DNA of 64,000 nucleotides from Cricetomys ansorgei (GCA_026225945.1 JAMJFZ010000107.1:45808501-45872500), one strand, 5' to 3'. Shown: positions 1 through 11,795, counted from the first letter of the stretch. Notes: generated from the sequence alone by a model not told the origin. Translations and numbers: made by a program.

Positions 1-19
1 AAAGAAGTGTACATGGCTC

Positions 20-270
20 TCCTATCTCTCATATCATCTCTCTATCTCCTTTTCCCTCTCACTCTCTCTATCATTTATCATCCATCTATCAATCTATCTA
101 CCATTTATCTATTATCTATATCTATTTATCTAACTATCTATCTATCGTTGCTCTGTCTTGGTATCAATCATGTCTATATGTCATTTACCTTTCATTTATC
201 TACATACCATCTATTTATCATTGTTTTATCAATAAACTATTACATTATCTATCTATCTATCTTCTATAAT
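20..270. repeat. Degenerate TATC/CTAT microsatellite
   Basis: Imperfect runs of TATC, CTAT and TTATC tetranucleotides fill this stretch, with short pure runs near 120-150 and 245-265. The open frame across it encodes only a low-complexity Ser/Tyr/Ile/Leu protein, as expected of a tetranucleotide array, so it is not a gene. The array may lie in the 3' UTR of a minus-strand L1, as the one at 33.6 kb does, but no flanking L1 sequence is clear here. Confidence 0.85.
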
Positions 271-500
271 TCATCAACTTATATATCATATAAGGTCACT
301 CTCATTCTACCATACACATCTTGCCATTATTTTATAGACAAAGCTATTTATTCACAGGCTCTATTAACTAAATCCTCATAGACCACATCCTGAAACTAAT
401 TTATAAAGAAGTCTACTGATTGCTCAACAATGCAAAACAAGGTTATAATAAGGTTATTTATGGCCTGAAACAAAATGTAGAGTTTTAGTTTTGTTTTTGC
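271..500. other. No feature recognised
   Basis: AT-rich sequence between the microsatellite and the first B1. I see no gene, SINE or LINE signature in it. Confidence 0.5.
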
Positions 501-501
501 C

Positions 502-590
502 TCTTTGTTTGAGACAAGTTTTTACTATATAGTCCAGGCTGACCTTCCATTTCTGTTGTCTTGCCTCAGACTTCTGAGGGCTAGAATTTT
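502..590 (-). mobile_element. B1 SINE fragment (minus)
   Basis: The plus strand reads TTTGAGACAAG, then AGTCCAGGCTGACC and TTGCCTCAGACTTCTGAGG. These are the reverse complements of the B1 3' region, middle and left part. About 90 bp remain of roughly 140 and divergence is high. No target-site duplication is visible. Confidence 0.7.
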
Positions 591-904
591 TATTATCATT
601 TATTAACTCTGTAGCCAGTAATCCTTCATTATTTAAAATAGAAGACTCAAATTTGGAAAATAATTATTTTAAAAGCCCATTTAACATTAAAATAATAACA
701 GGAAATATGGGTGAAAGTTGAAGGACTATGAATACACTGTTAAATTCTTTTGTCTCCTTAGTGTATATTACTTCCTACCTAAATACCCAAAGGACAATTG
801 TTTTGAGATGTAGTCATGATTTATTCAATGAGACATACAGAATTTTAAAATTAAGTTAAGTTTTATATACCATATTAAAAATGAGATTTGAGAGATTGAC
901 AAAA
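591..904. other. No feature recognised
   Basis: AT-rich single-copy-looking sequence with stop codons in all frames and no repeat family that I recognise. Confidence 0.45.
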
Positions 905-1205
905 CTCAACAGATGGAGTGAGGACATGGTTTTGCAGTAACTGTTATGCAAGAATGAGGACCTGAGTTCAGATTCCCAGAAGCCATTTAAATATAGATGG
1001 GTATGCCTGCCCCTCTGTAATTTAAGTCTCTAAGGCAGAGATGGGATCCTGGAGCAAGATTTGACTGAGAAAACCTGTCTCAAAAGAAGATCGAGGAAGA
1101 TTCTTGACATCAGTTTCAAGCCTCCATATATACTCTACAGATGTGCACCTACACACCTGAAAACACACATACACATGTGCATGCACTTCACACACACAAA
1201 TGTGT
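905..1205 (+). mobile_element. B4-family composite SINE (B4A/RSINE1-like)
   Basis: A tRNA-like left part (ATGAGGACCTGAGTTCAG around 954, a B-box-like segment) is followed by a B1-like right part. That part includes TGTAATTTAAGTCTCTAAGG, GGATCCTGGAGC and AAACCTGTCTCAAAAGAAG. A CA-rich tail with CCTCCA and CACACACAC follows. This order is that of rodent B4/RSINE1 SINEs. It is full length but diverged, and the subfamily is not certain. Confidence 0.75.
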
Positions 1206-1734
1206 GAAAAGAAGAGAAACTCCCAAAGGAGAAAATAGTATCTATGAAAGAGAAAGAATGCCCTATATTTATCTGGCTATCTTTCATCGAGATATACTTC
1301 TGAGTGTTTAAAATCACAGGACAAATGTGGTCAATTGCTTTGTGTAGAAAACCTTTTAACTTGAGATGTTTCGTGCATAGAGCTAAATGTGAGAGAGAAC
1401 TGGGAATAGAATATCTCTCTGTCTTAGAGGATGGAGATAAGACTTAAGAGTCCGTGGGAGATGAGATAGAGGCGAGATGCATGTACAGAGGGATGTATCC
1501 TCAGTTACCTCTCCTGGACTCTAGTCCATACAAAAAAGATATTTATAAGCGTCCAGTATATGGAGGGAATGCAAAGGGCAGAGGGTACCCAGTAGATTAC
1601 AGACTTTTGAGAACTTCCTCTTCAGCAGCCTTATTTTCTTCTGTGCAAAGACAGCTTTTATTTATTCATGTAATGTTACATTTTTCAAGATCTTAACATA
1701 ACATTCTATACCATGTTATGTTCTCAGGATTGAA
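1206..1734. other. No feature recognised; short ORF only
   Basis: Contains an 80-codon open frame (1454-1696, plus) whose product resembles no family I know. There is no start context, splice pattern or codon bias to support a gene. The rest is AT-rich and unassigned. Confidence 0.4.
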
Positions 1735-2880
1735 TTATGGTGGGGAAGGAGATCTCTGATCGTCTGATGCTTCTACCAGAAGTCATAGATTATTCAATAA
1801 AAATCTCAATGCTAGGTACAAGATACCTTCATATTTGTCAAGGGGGACCCAAGGCACCTAAAATAATACATGCTATTGCCATTGGTCTTGATGCTCACCA
1901 TAAGTAGATAGTAAGACCTTATTTCTGAAGATACTGCTCATTTTGAATGCAGGACAGAGAAATCAACCTCAAAATGACTATGACACCTTCCCTGCTGACT
2001 AACTTACATAGTGTCAGAAAGTGTCATTGGAAACAAAAGACATCAGTGGTTTTACCTAGTACTAGCATGGTCGTTATCCGGGTTTCATCCACTTTCTGAT
2101 TGGATATCAGCCCTGCTATACAGGAGGATTTAATGTCTGATACTGTAAACCTGATGAAAGCCCATGGTTGGAGACATCATGGTGGTGGGGGAGGGAGCTG
2201 TTGTTGTTGTTTTGTTAATTGGTCATTCTGTCAAACTGCCTTCTGAATATTTGTGCTTATACTAGTAAATCTGTGCTGCTCTCAACTTTGCTAGAAGAAG
2301 ATTTTCTTAAAAGGTCAAAGTACCAAGTATAAACAAATCTGGGCATTCAACTTTGGAAAGATCATTGCTATAAACCTCTCACCATCTAAAACTTAGGAAA
2401 CTTCACAGAAGAGAGAGTAGAGAGAAAGTATAGACTGATGGATAGGGAGAGAAACTGAAATGTTGACTTCTAGACAAGATATAGCTGTTACATGCATCAA
2501 CTCACAGCAACTGTACTTACCTGCACAAGAACAAGCCAGTCAAAATTCCAGCAAGGATGGGGAAGGAGCCCTAAAGCTCCACCCCCTATCAAAGAAGCTA
2601 TTGGCAATTTGTGGTTGCAGGGGAAGATGTCACTTTCTTTTGGAAATGTGTCTGCTAGCAGGCTGGTCATACTCCAATGAATGGTAACACACAAATGTGC
2701 ATATTGAAAGCACTAATTTGGGCTTTTTATAATAAAAAATAAATAGAAGACATGAATCTGGGATGTAGGTGGAATCGGGGCACTAGGAGGAGTCAGAGGA
2801 AGGTAGTTGTGGGTATACATGATTAATTAATATACATTCTATAAATGTTTGAAACTTTCAAATTATAAAAAAAAGTTTGT
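1735..2880 (+). mobile_element. Rodent L1 3' UTR (Lx-type), plus strand
   Basis: Long collinear match by eye to the rodent L1 3' UTR. Recognised pieces in order: GCTTCTACCAGAAGTC (~1768), TGCTATTGCCATTGGTCTTG (~1871), the block around ATGCAGGACAGAGAAA (~1946), TTTGTTAATTGGTCATTCTG (~2210), CTGCTCTCAACTTTG (~2275), then CAGCAACTG, GAGCTATTGGCAA-like and TCATACTCCAATGAATGG segments. It ends near 2870 in an A-rich tail. Short open frames at 2460-2694 lie inside it. ORF2 is absent, so this is a 5'-truncated copy. Confidence 0.85.
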
Positions 2881-3649
2881 AAAAAGAAAGAAATGTATTG
2901 TTTAATCGATGATATATAAAAGTAAATAGGCACTTACCTGCCAAAGACATTAAAGTATGATAAAAGGGTTCACGTATCAGAGAATACACAGAAGGGTACC
3001 TAACATAGATTTAGAAAATTGGAAAGTTTCTCACAAGGAAAAAACAGCAAAATATCAATAACAACGTGAATAAGTGGAGTAAGGCATTTTGAGCTAGGAA
3101 AATCCCAAATTTGAGTAGTTATAATTCTATTACATAGCTCACATTGTTGGTGGAACTAAATCAAAGAAAAAGAAAATGCTGGGGAGCAGCAATGTTCAAG
3201 ATTAAACCTACTAAGATGATGGATGTTATGTGCAATTTTTCAGCCTTTATTACTTATGCTGACAGTGGCATGTTTCATCTTAGATCATGTTTTAATCTTT
3301 AGAAATATTTAGAAGCTTATTCTTTATTTAAAAATGACCTAGAAATAAGATATATTTGAGGTATGTAGGAAGAATATCACATTAGCTTGGTCAAATATTA
3401 TTTAAGCTTACTATGTACCATGCATATAAAACTTTTAGATGATGAAAGCATCATGCTTTAAACAATACATGCATAGTCTAATTAAACCTGAACTAAAATG
3501 CAAAATCAAATAAAACAAATTTAGATGCAGGTATATGTGAAATATTTTCTACATATAGATTAACAATTATGTGAACTATCATTCAACGAATGATACCAGA
3601 ACTAGAAATCTTTTACTCTTTGATTCCTCCCTCTCATCAAAATCCTGTT
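2881..3649. other. No feature recognised
   Basis: AT-rich sequence between an L1 tail and an L2. Nothing is coding and no repeat is assignable by eye. Confidence 0.4.
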
Positions 3650-4722
3650 CCAGACATGAAGTATTTGTTGGATAAATTCACCCTGTCTGCTCCATTGTCA
3701 TCATCTAAATCCACACCACCACCTCTTTCCTAACAGCTCATATTAAATTATTGAATTGGTCACAGACTCTTACTCCTCTTTCCCCATGCCTATTTATCTC
3801 TGTACTAGTTAAACTTTATGCCACGCAAACCAGATTATGCCAATCTGCACCTAAATCCTCAGTAATTTCATATTTATCTAAATAAAAGTTCCCTGTCCCC
3901 TATCAATGCCTCATGTAATCTGACTTATGCACATCTCTAATTCTACCTTCAGATGCTCTGATCTACTCCTTTGCCCCCATTACTTGAAGCACATTGAATT
4001 TCTGTTGCTTCTATAGTGTCCTGTGACTTTCTTACACATCCCCATATTCAAGGCACACCCTCTGTCCTGAATTTCACCTCATCCATGGTTTCCATTCTGG
4101 TCTATACTTCTCCATTTCTTTCTCAGAATCTCTAATTATTCTTACTAAAGATTCTTGTTTCTATTCTTTCCTAGGTGACCCTTTCAACATATGAATATAC
4201 TAGCCTCTTGATGAGAATTCTTCAGTTACTTCTAACCATGTTTAAAATGAAAAATATCACCAATCTATAATTACCCACACTATCCGTCTCTAATTAGACT
4301 CCTTCTTGCACTCATCTTCCTCATGATTGCCCACATTCTACATCTTCCCTAGCCATGGGGACTTCGTCCATATTCTTCAAACACAGTGACATGCTTAAGG
4401 ACCATGATATGTCTGCAGTCATGAACGTTCTGTCTCTGTCTTTCTGGAGAACTCCCGCTTCCAGTATAGTACTCTATTCAAACAGCGTTTCCATGGGGAG
4501 GACTTCTCCAGCACTTCATCCCCTGCATATCTCCTTTGACTATATGTTCTTCAAATAATCATCACTACTTGAGATTGAAGTATATGTTTATTTACTGTCT
4601 AAATATCTCATTGTTATAGGCCCCTTGAGGACATTGTCTTTGATTGTTTCTTTGTGTTCTTTCTTAAGTATTTAGAATAGGATTTATGCACATTTAATAA
4701 ATATTTGTTGAATGAAATAAAA
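3650..4722 (+). mobile_element. Ancient LINE2 (L2) 3' portion
   Basis: C/T-rich text typical of the L2 3' end is followed by its terminus: GGCCCCTTGAGGACATTGTC (~4619), TTAGAATAGG and TTTAATAAATATTTGTTGAA (~4694), the signature of L2 3' ends. Upstream blocks such as TTGCCCCCATTACTTGAAGC and CTGTGACTTTCTTACAC fit degraded L2 ORF2/3' UTR. About 1.07 kb is a long L2 remnant for a rodent, where L2 decays fast. The 67-codon frame at 4355-4558 is part of it. Confidence 0.75.
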
Positions 4723-4769
4723 GAAAGGAAATTGGAAAGCCTTATTGATTAACACATTAAGCCCTGTTC

Positions 4770-4925
4770 TTTTCTGAGGGGAGTTGGGAGCAGGGTAGGG
4801 GGTGAAACTGGGGAGAGGGGAAATGGAGGAGCTGGGAGGAATGGTGAGAGATGAGGCTGGGGTCAGGATGTATTGTACAAGAGAAAAAATAAATTAAAAA
4901 CATAAAAATATAGAGAGATTTATTA
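4770..4925 (+). mobile_element. L1 3' terminus (rodent), plus strand
   Basis: The G-rich block GGAGGAATGGTGAGAGATGA and TCAGGATGTATTGTACAAGA, then an A-rich AATAAATTAAAAACA tail, match the last ~150 bp of a rodent L1 3' UTR. It is severely 5' truncated. Confidence 0.75.
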
Positions 4926-6464
4926 ATTAGAATAAGTGAAAGAGCTGTCTGACCCATCATATTAGTAATACATCTAAACCCTGCTCAGATGAGAAGAATC
5001 TAGTTTATTAATCAATATATAGGGAAAGTATTATCAAATTTATTATTAATTAGTAACAAATTGGAAATATTTAAAGAATAATTAGCAACTCACCATTCCT
5101 ATTTTTATATTTTAAAATTTTTATATTTGAAAATTTATCAGTTAATGTGTCAGTAATATATTTTGAATACTATTTATATATTTTACTCATTTTCTTTAAC
5201 CTCAATTTAACTTCATAAATGCAGTTATTAGCATATCAATCACTATAGATGCGAATTCTTCCATGTAAATGTTACCAAGGAGAAAAATAAATGTATACAG
5301 GGTAATTTTTCATGAAACAAGGTGAACCCAAGTCTCATAAAAGAGTAAATATTTTGTGATAAAATATATATTGAAGCCTATACATATATTTCAAAGATAT
5401 TTTAAATTTTACTCTTGTGGCAAAATTAATAGATTATGTATTAAGTCCACAGATTCTTGAGGAAAAATAGTTATAACAGTCTTGGTTTGTTTAGATTTTG
5501 AAATATTTTATTTCATTAAATTAAATTTAATAAGGTAATTTGTATTATTTTAATTGATGATAAATATAAACTCACATGTTAGCCAAAATTAGAAAAGTTT
5601 TGAATAACTAAGTGTATAAAAATCAGGCAGGCTTCAATCATAAATTGACTATATAATAAATTCCAGTTATTTTATCAAAACAAAGATGTCACTTTTTCTA
5701 AAAAGAGCATAATGTCCATCACGTCAAATCAACAGTTTATAAATTAGATTCTATTTATGTTCTATGAAATTTTACTATCATATGTTGTCAACATATGTCA
5801 ATCTCAAAATAATCCCTACATATCAAATTGACAAAATTCCTTAAAATTCAATTAATTCATTCACAGGTCATTTTCTCCCCTGAATGACTAATTGTTCAAG
5901 GGACCAGGGTGGCCAGAGGACAGAGCTCCTGGCAGCAGAGGAAGCATGGTGCTGCCTACCAATGTGCAGGTTTTTAAGGAGTCTTTTGTCCAATCATTTG
6001 ATACCAGTATGTTTCCTATGAATATTTCCATTAGCTTTCTGATAAACAAATGCTTTGAGACAAAAATATTCTCTACTGAAAGATGAGCTGGGATGTTGCA
6101 AAATGACAAGAGGTAAGTTTTTCTGTGATACAGTTATCATTGTCCTCATTTTCAAATCTATTTCTGCCTTTTAGGGTCATTGAGGAAAACATGGTCTAAG
6201 TCTCAGGAGGTAAAGTGTGAATTGAATCCAGGTTAGCCCTTAAATGTATTGATTTGCATTTATGGATGTTTCTAAGTTTTTAATATGGTAATATCCCAAC
6301 AAATCTATAATATGTTGGGATTAAAACTGCATTTACTATAGCTAATCTATCAAGCATCATAGCTTAGACATAAGCATGAATACCATGCACTATCAAGCAC
6401 TAGTTGCCTACCCTTGTCAATATGGCTGGCTGGAGCCTATAGCTTGCTCATAAAGTTGTGTAAT
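4926..6464. other. AT-rich stretch without recognised features
   Basis: About 1.5 kb, very AT-rich to 5870 and more balanced at 5880-6110. Two overlapping short frames (5888-6109 minus, 5892-6086 plus) occur in the balanced part. Neither resembles a known protein. No SINE or LINE signature is seen, and any repeats here are too diverged to call. Confidence 0.4.
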
Positions 6465-6850
6465 TACTATTGGTTGTCAATTTTAGAGGCTATAGACTCA
6501 CCTAGAAGGCAAATCTCTAGGCATACCTGTGAAAGATTTTCTAGATTTGGCTAGTTTCTAGGCATAGCTATGAGGGATTGTCTTGATTAGGTTAAATAAG
6601 GTGGAAGGACAGCTCCTAAAGGGGAGTAGCACTGTTTCTGTGGGTTGGGCCCTGGAATTAATAAAAAAAGAAAGTAAGCTAAGCTCAAGCAACCATCTCT
6701 CTCTGTTTCCTGACTGTGACTACTATATGATTAGCTGGCTCCAGCTTCTGTCATCAAGGCTTTCTTAACATGATGGACTGTAATATAGAACTGTGACCCA
6801 AAATAGTCTTTACTTTAAGTTGTTTTTGTTAGGGTATTTTATCACAACAA
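6465..6850 (+). mobile_element. MaLR-like LTR repeat, plus strand
   Basis: Begins with TTGGTTGTCAATTTTAGAGG and an ACTCACCTAGAAGG block. It ends with CTCTCTCTGTTTCCTGACTG, ATGATGGACTGTAATATAGA, ACTGTGACCCAAAATA and GGGTATTTTATCACAACAAC. This end (Met-rich 'patient' CCTGACTG/ATGATGGACTG and TATTTTATCACA) is common to a large rodent LTR-like family related to MaLR. The family name is uncertain. The element at 43.5 kb is related and in the same orientation, and the one at 57.6 kb is inverted. Confidence 0.65.
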
Positions 6851-7570
6851 CAAGCAAATAAACAAATGCTGAAGCCAAGTTTTTAATGTATGGACACATA
6901 CTTAATATATGATTACATATCACTTTTGTACTACTGCAAACCATTTGTAAATTGTGGCCCATCTCTACGTGAAACTGAACATGCTGAATTGAAAGCCAAC
7001 CAAAACTCATGAAGGTTAATTGTCAATTTTGTTTAAACTTTCAGACAGAGGCATTACTGTCTTTTACATTAAATGCAATTCATAAGTTGCAAATGTTGAT
7101 TTTTTTTAAAATAGAATCTCTGGATACTAACAAAATACTTAAAAACATCAAAACTAATTAAAAACAAATACGATAATAATTCATATTTCCCGAGGCTAAA
7201 TATTTTCTAGTCCAGAAGAATCCTGTAGTCCTTCAATAATTCTATTGAAGCATCTAGCAAGAACATTTTGAAGTTATATTACACAAAAAAAAGATAAAAA
7301 TACTCACATAGTGCAGGATGTTTTCTTGATTTCCCAATGAAGAAAAGTATGTATGTATTGAATAGCTGTGCAGTTAATTATGCCATACAAGTAAATATAA
7401 GATAAAATCAAGACACAAAGAAAATGATAGAGGGAAAAGACAAGGAGCAGGAGAGAGGAACCTGTCCAAACTAACATGAGAATAGCAGGGTCCAATGAGA
7501 ACTCTCTGAATCAAGGAGTATCTCTGAGATTACGTGCATCTGCTGACAAGTATATGTGTGAGTATGTGTG
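6851..7570. other. No feature recognised
   Basis: AT-rich sequence. The short minus-strand frames at 6810-7010 and 7304-7495 have no recognisable product. No repeat was identified. Confidence 0.4.
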
Positions 7571-7578
7571 AGTGTACG

Positions 7579-7605
7579 TGAGTGTGTGTGTGTGTGTGTG
7601 TGTGT

Positions 7606-7673
<68 letters not shown>
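7579..7673. repeat. Compound microsatellite (TG)n-(AG)n
   Basis: A TG run to about 7605 is followed directly by an almost perfect AG run of about 33 units (7607-7673). Open frames on both strands (7511-7717 and 7572-7775) are translations of the array as Arg-Glu or Ser-Leu repeats and are not genes. The homopurine AG tract could adopt triplex (H-DNA) structures and is likely length-polymorphic. Confidence 0.97.
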
Positions 7674-7675
<2 letters not shown>

Positions 7676-7789
7676 TATGTGTTGTCTTGGTGATGGTAAA
7701 CTAATAAGGAAAAGCAAGAAAATAATTTTGAAATTTATTACCTATAGAGCATTATTGGTTGTTTTTCTTAATTGATGACATCTCATGAT

Positions 7790-7850
7790 ACAGCCCCAGC
7801 TGGTCTTAAACTCACAACCCTGTCTCAGCATTCTAAGTGCAGTATATACA
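7790..7850 (-). mobile_element. B1-like fragment (minus)
   Basis: CCCAGCTGGTCTTAAACTCA is followed by TCTCAGCATTCTAAGTGC. This matches the reverse complement of B1/pB1 (GGTCTCAAACTCA and CAGCATTCTAAGTGC-like text). Only about 60 bp remain. Confidence 0.5.
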
Positions 7851-7854
7851 GGAA

Positions 7855-8254
7855 AATATTATCCTGTACTAGCTTTCTATTCTGCCACAATAAATTAAAA
7901 CTGCCTAGCTGCTTGCCAATTTCCATGTGATGCAAGCTGAGGCACAGCCTGGCTCCACTGGTTCTCTGTTTATGGTCACAGGAGGTATAAATCCATTCAT
8001 GAGCTGGCCCAGGCTCTTTAAAGGGTCTTGGGGAGAGCCAATTTCCAGTCTTCTTCAGATTGTTGGCAAAATTGAGTTCTGTCTTGTTGGGGGACTTGTT
8101 ACTATTTAGTTTGTTGGGAAATGGCCAAGAATAATTTCCAGCTTCTGGAAAGTACCCACACTCCAGGGCTTACAGCTCCCTTATCATCCCAGTTTAGTAT
8201 GAAATGCCTAGCTTTTTCCTGACATTTTCCTCTGTCTTCCTTTCTGATTCTCAA
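7855..8254 (+). other. Possible ancient LTR or MER-type repeat
   Basis: TAGCTTTCTATTCTGCCACA near 7869, a GGTCTTGGGGAGAGCCAATT block, and CAGCTTCTGGAAAGTACCCA followed by GGGCTTACAGCTCCCTT recall, in order, an old mammalian repeat. That repeat starts with a TTTCTATTGCTGC-like motif and contains an AGCTTCTAGAGGCTGCC-like block. I cannot name the family. A 60-codon frame at 7927-8109 has no known product. Confidence 0.35.
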
Positions 8255-8830
8255 ACATCATATGATTATATCAAGTCAGATTGTGCTGATTATTTACTTC
8301 CGGGCATGGGGCTATCCACTGGACATGAGCTATGTCCTTAAAGAAAATTGGCTGTCCCTCCCATAGAAGCCATCATCTCCTATAGCTCCTCAGTTAGGGA
8401 AGGAGGCTCTATAATGTCTTCCCATGCAATGCTGAAATAGTGATGATTTGATCACATGCAGATCTTCTACACAGCTGCAGTAAGTACAGGAGCAGCAATA
8501 TTGTCAATTTCAGAAGATACTGTTTCATTCCAGTCCTTCCTGACCCTGACTCTTTCTTCTTCCCCTTCCACTGTAGGCTCTGAGCCTTGGTGATGTGGAT
8601 TTGTTTATTTATTTGTTTGTGGCTGTTTGCTTACTCTCCACACTTTGACAAGCTGTGAGCTTCTGTGTTAACCACTGTCCTCTGCACAAAGAAACTTCTC
8701 TGATGAAGTCTGAGAGCTGAACTGATCTATGGATAGAGGTCAGTTTGATGCTATGTCCAATTAGCAGGATAATAACAGTAAGTTCATCTCTGAAGCCTGT
8801 GAGTCACATATACTCTTTAAAAATAAATCA
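8255..8830 (-). mobile_element. Rodent L1 3' UTR, minus strand
   Basis: Reads antisense to the rodent L1 3' UTR. Pieces in order: CGGGCATGGGGCTATCCACT, TTAAAGAAAATTGGCTGTCC, CCCATAGAAGCCATCATCTC, TAGCTCCTCAGTTAGGGAAG, the AGAAGATACTGTTTCATTCC block and ACAAGCTGTGAGCTTCTGTG. The last are TCTCTGATGAAGTCTGAGAG and TCTATGGATAGAGG. It is a diverged internal piece without the 3' tail. Confidence 0.75.
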
Positions 8831-8889
8831 ACAGCACAATTGGAGTAAGGAGTAAAGAAATTAAACTAATGTCAGTTCTTTTTCTGTCT

Positions 8890-9010
8890 GAGACATGTAT
8901 TTTGTGCATGGCTCTCAGCAAGCTGCTTAATTTTTGTTAACTGTTTCTCTTATATAAACAATGCACCATAATAGATATCTTACAGGATTATTGAGCACCA
9001 ATCAAAGAAA
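8890..9010 (+). mobile_element. MIR SINE fragment, plus strand
   Basis: CTCTCAGCAAGCTGCTTAAT, then a TTTCTCTTATATAAACAATG segment and TCTTACAGGATTATTGAGCA. These correspond to the MIR core and 3' part (GCAAGTTACTTAACCTCT ... CTGTAAAATG ... AGGATTAAATGAG). Old and diverged. Confidence 0.6.
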
Positions 9011-11104
9011 TCCAAGAAATGACAAATATTATATCACTAGCAATGCACTGTGGGTGCCTGATATTCCTCATTAAAGGCACAAAGCTGTGCTTCATCTATT
9101 TCTTACAGTGTCTAGGGAGGGGAAGTTTGTCTTAATTTGACTTGTATCATTTAGAAAAACTGTCTTAATATCTATTTGTTTTTATGGTTATAGAAAGTTA
9201 TTTTCCTTGTTTTGCTTTATCCTGGTTCCCAAGATCAGTTTCCCAACAATCAACAAGAGCAACATAAAACTGCAAAGAAAAAAAGTCAAGTTGCAATTGA
9301 TTTAGAATTCAGTCTTATTATGTTACTTTTCCCTGGTGTGTTTGAATAAACCACTTATTTCTGAGCATCCAATTTCATACTTTAAGAGTGAAATGCCTGG
9401 GAGGGTAAAATGAATTAATCTACGTGAAAGAATGTGTGGTTCTTAAAGTGCTACAGAACAAAGCACTATCATTATGATTATGATGATGTTCTTGGTGGTG
9501 GCATATGATCTTCACAATTGAGAATCCTTTTCACTTGACAGTCATTTAGCACTCATGGTACTAGCCATGGATGGTATCAGGTAGTATATAGAAGGCTTCT
9601 TCATTGAGTACACTTTCAACAATGATGCTTTGTGGCACCCAGTGGAATGTTGATGTAGACAGATTCTTTGCATAATTAAGTGAGTACACAATGGTAATGG
9701 ACAAGCCCAACAGAAATGATCAACCAGAGAATCTATACAAAGTACAGATATGAAACACGAGTCTTTGATATGTTTGCCATTTAATTAGCTAAAATAATTC
9801 AGCAACCTTTCTCATCCTCAGAAAATGCAATTATCTTGACATCACACATGCCCTTTGATATATAACTATATTTTATATGAAAGGTTAAGAATATGTAGTC
9901 AGAATGTGAATAAAATTTATTTTCTGAAAGTCCAGGAAAATTTTGAGTTTTCTGCTTCCCAAATGACAACAGTACTTATTTAAACTTTCCTGGTAGGTAA
10001 TAATGTTTTAAAAGTACTGGATTATGGGTTTCTCCCAAGGAATATACAAGGAATGAACAGGAAGATATTGTTATTCTGAAATCTCTTTCTTTAACCACAT
10101 AATTGATATTGTGTGGCAACCTGGCTTTGGTAACTAACCACTCATGCTTATATGTCAATATTTTGTCCTCAGCCTTAATGAACTGAAATGCATGAAAAAC
10201 TTTGTGGTCTATTTGTATTTCTGAAAATATGACTGACCAGACTCTACATTTCTCCTGATTTCATAAAAGAAGAATATTTAGTGAGGTCGGGCAAAGAGAT
10301 ATGTAACTGTAATGGATAAACCTACATGAAAATGAAGCAAGTTTGAATTGTTAGGAGCTAAGCAAAAAGACAAGAAGATATAAGAAAATGAGCAATGGCT
10401 CACTGAAACCTTGAAAACACATCCAGAATTGTGTGGACTATAGTGTTATCATTTCCACAAGGCCAAATCCCAGAAAAATGGAAAAAAATACATAGCTAAA
10501 TGTAGTCTTAGCATGGATAAAAGTAGAAGAAAAATATAAACATTACCCCTTCTAATTTAATGTCTAGTAGCTTGTCCTTGGCTTGGAGCCTGAATCCATA
10601 GTGTTGTTGCAGACCTCAATTCCCTTGCTCCAAATTGCAATATACAGTAGACTTAAGCCTATAATGCTCATAGGGACCTAAAAACAAGCACAAATCCTAC
10701 CGAGGTGTGTTTAAAATGACAGCTGGCTTATCCTCAAAACAAAGTGAAAACAAAGCAAGAATATAGTGGAATGTACTCATGATGCTTAGCAAGAAAAGTA
10801 GTCAATCTAGCATTGCTTACAAAGCTAAAATATCTTTGAAGAATAATGACAAAATAACAATAAATGAGCAGATTGACGAGTCTACTTCTAAATATCCTTC
10901 TCTAAAATAATTCCTGAAAGGTGTGTTTCTAAAAGAGGGAAAGGGACCCTATAAGACCTGAAATGTGAGGGTAGACAAAGGCGGATCCAGGAGACGAAAA
11001 CTTTGTGGAATATGATTAACACTTTAATTTGTGAGTTGTGAAAATAAATCTACAATTTCAAAGCATTACATTTTAAGCATCCTCTGAGAAGGATGATGAA
11101 CAAT
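9011..11104. other. Mostly unassigned; possible MIR remnant at 9390-9490
   Basis: Around 9405-9470, GGTAAAATGAATTAATCTAC and AAAGTGCTACAGAACAAAGC resemble the MIR 3' half (weak). The rest to 11104 is AT-rich with no gene. A 60-codon minus frame at 9976-10158 is not recognisable. No SINE or L1 signature is clear. Confidence 0.4.
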
Positions 11105-11795
11105 AAAGCTATCTAACTTTGAAGGTTAAGTCCCTGTTGCTGAAGACACCACATACTTCACACAGAGAACTTGGAGGAACTGAACTGGATCTGACCCAGA
11201 AGCCTCCTCTCTCAGAACTAACTTTCATAGTAGTGAAAGGTACCATGCAAACTTCCAAGGCAGAAAAGAAATCAATAGTCCTATCCAGTGTGAAATACAC
11301 CAACCACAATAACAAGAATGGCAAAATATTCCCAGAGGAGCAATAGTGGCACTAATATATTGGCAGTAACCAACAGAAGAGCAGCTGCACATATAGAGTC
11401 TCAGCAGCTGTGATAATATGTACAAGACTGCTTCAAGCACACACTGGACAAAATTCCAACACCGGAGAGGGAGTTGTGCATAAAATCTCAAACCCAGCCA
11501 TGGAGCTATTAGCAACTGTTAACTGCAGGGAGAGAGAAATTGTTTTCTAGAAGAGTTTAGTCCCTGGGAACTTGACCATACTCTGTTGGAAAGCCACATA
11601 TCCCAGAATATTTGAGCAATGCAAATTGTTCTGGAAGGGTTTTAAAGAAACACAAAAAGTTGGGTGGATGAGGAAGGAGAGGTGGGCTTGCGAGGAGATC
11701 TCAGAGAAGGGATGAATGCGACTAAAAGCACATTTTACAAATTCTTGGAGGACTAATAAAATATCAAAATAAGTGAATAACTAATTGTAACAGTA
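11105..11795 (+). mobile_element. Rodent L1 3' UTR, plus strand
   Basis: Collinear with the rodent L1 3' UTR: TTGCTGAAGACACCACATAC, GAAGCCTCCTCTCTCAGAAC, GTGAAAGGTACCATGCAAAC, GGCAGAAAAGAAATCAATAG, AAATACACCAACCACAATAA, TCAGCAGCTGTGATAATATG and GGAGCTATTAGCAACTGTTA. It ends with AAAAGTTGGGTGGATGAGGA and an A-rich end near 11790. Overlapping frames of 71, 75 and 96 codons (11109-11515) lie inside it and are not genes. ORF2 is missing. Confidence 0.9.

Noticed and set aside
7..381. 124-codon open frame at the window start
   Set aside because: It translates a degenerate TATC/CTAT array into a low-complexity peptide; there is no gene evidence.
6070..6120. Splice-donor-like AGAGGTAAGT after an open frame
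   Set aside because: A single donor-like motif without acceptor, coding bias or known protein is expected by chance.
7511..7775. Arg-Glu and Ser-Leu repeat proteins on both strands
   Set aside because: Both are direct readings of the TG/AG microsatellite.
11109..11515. Three overlapping 71-96-codon frames
   Set aside because: They lie inside an L1 3' UTR.
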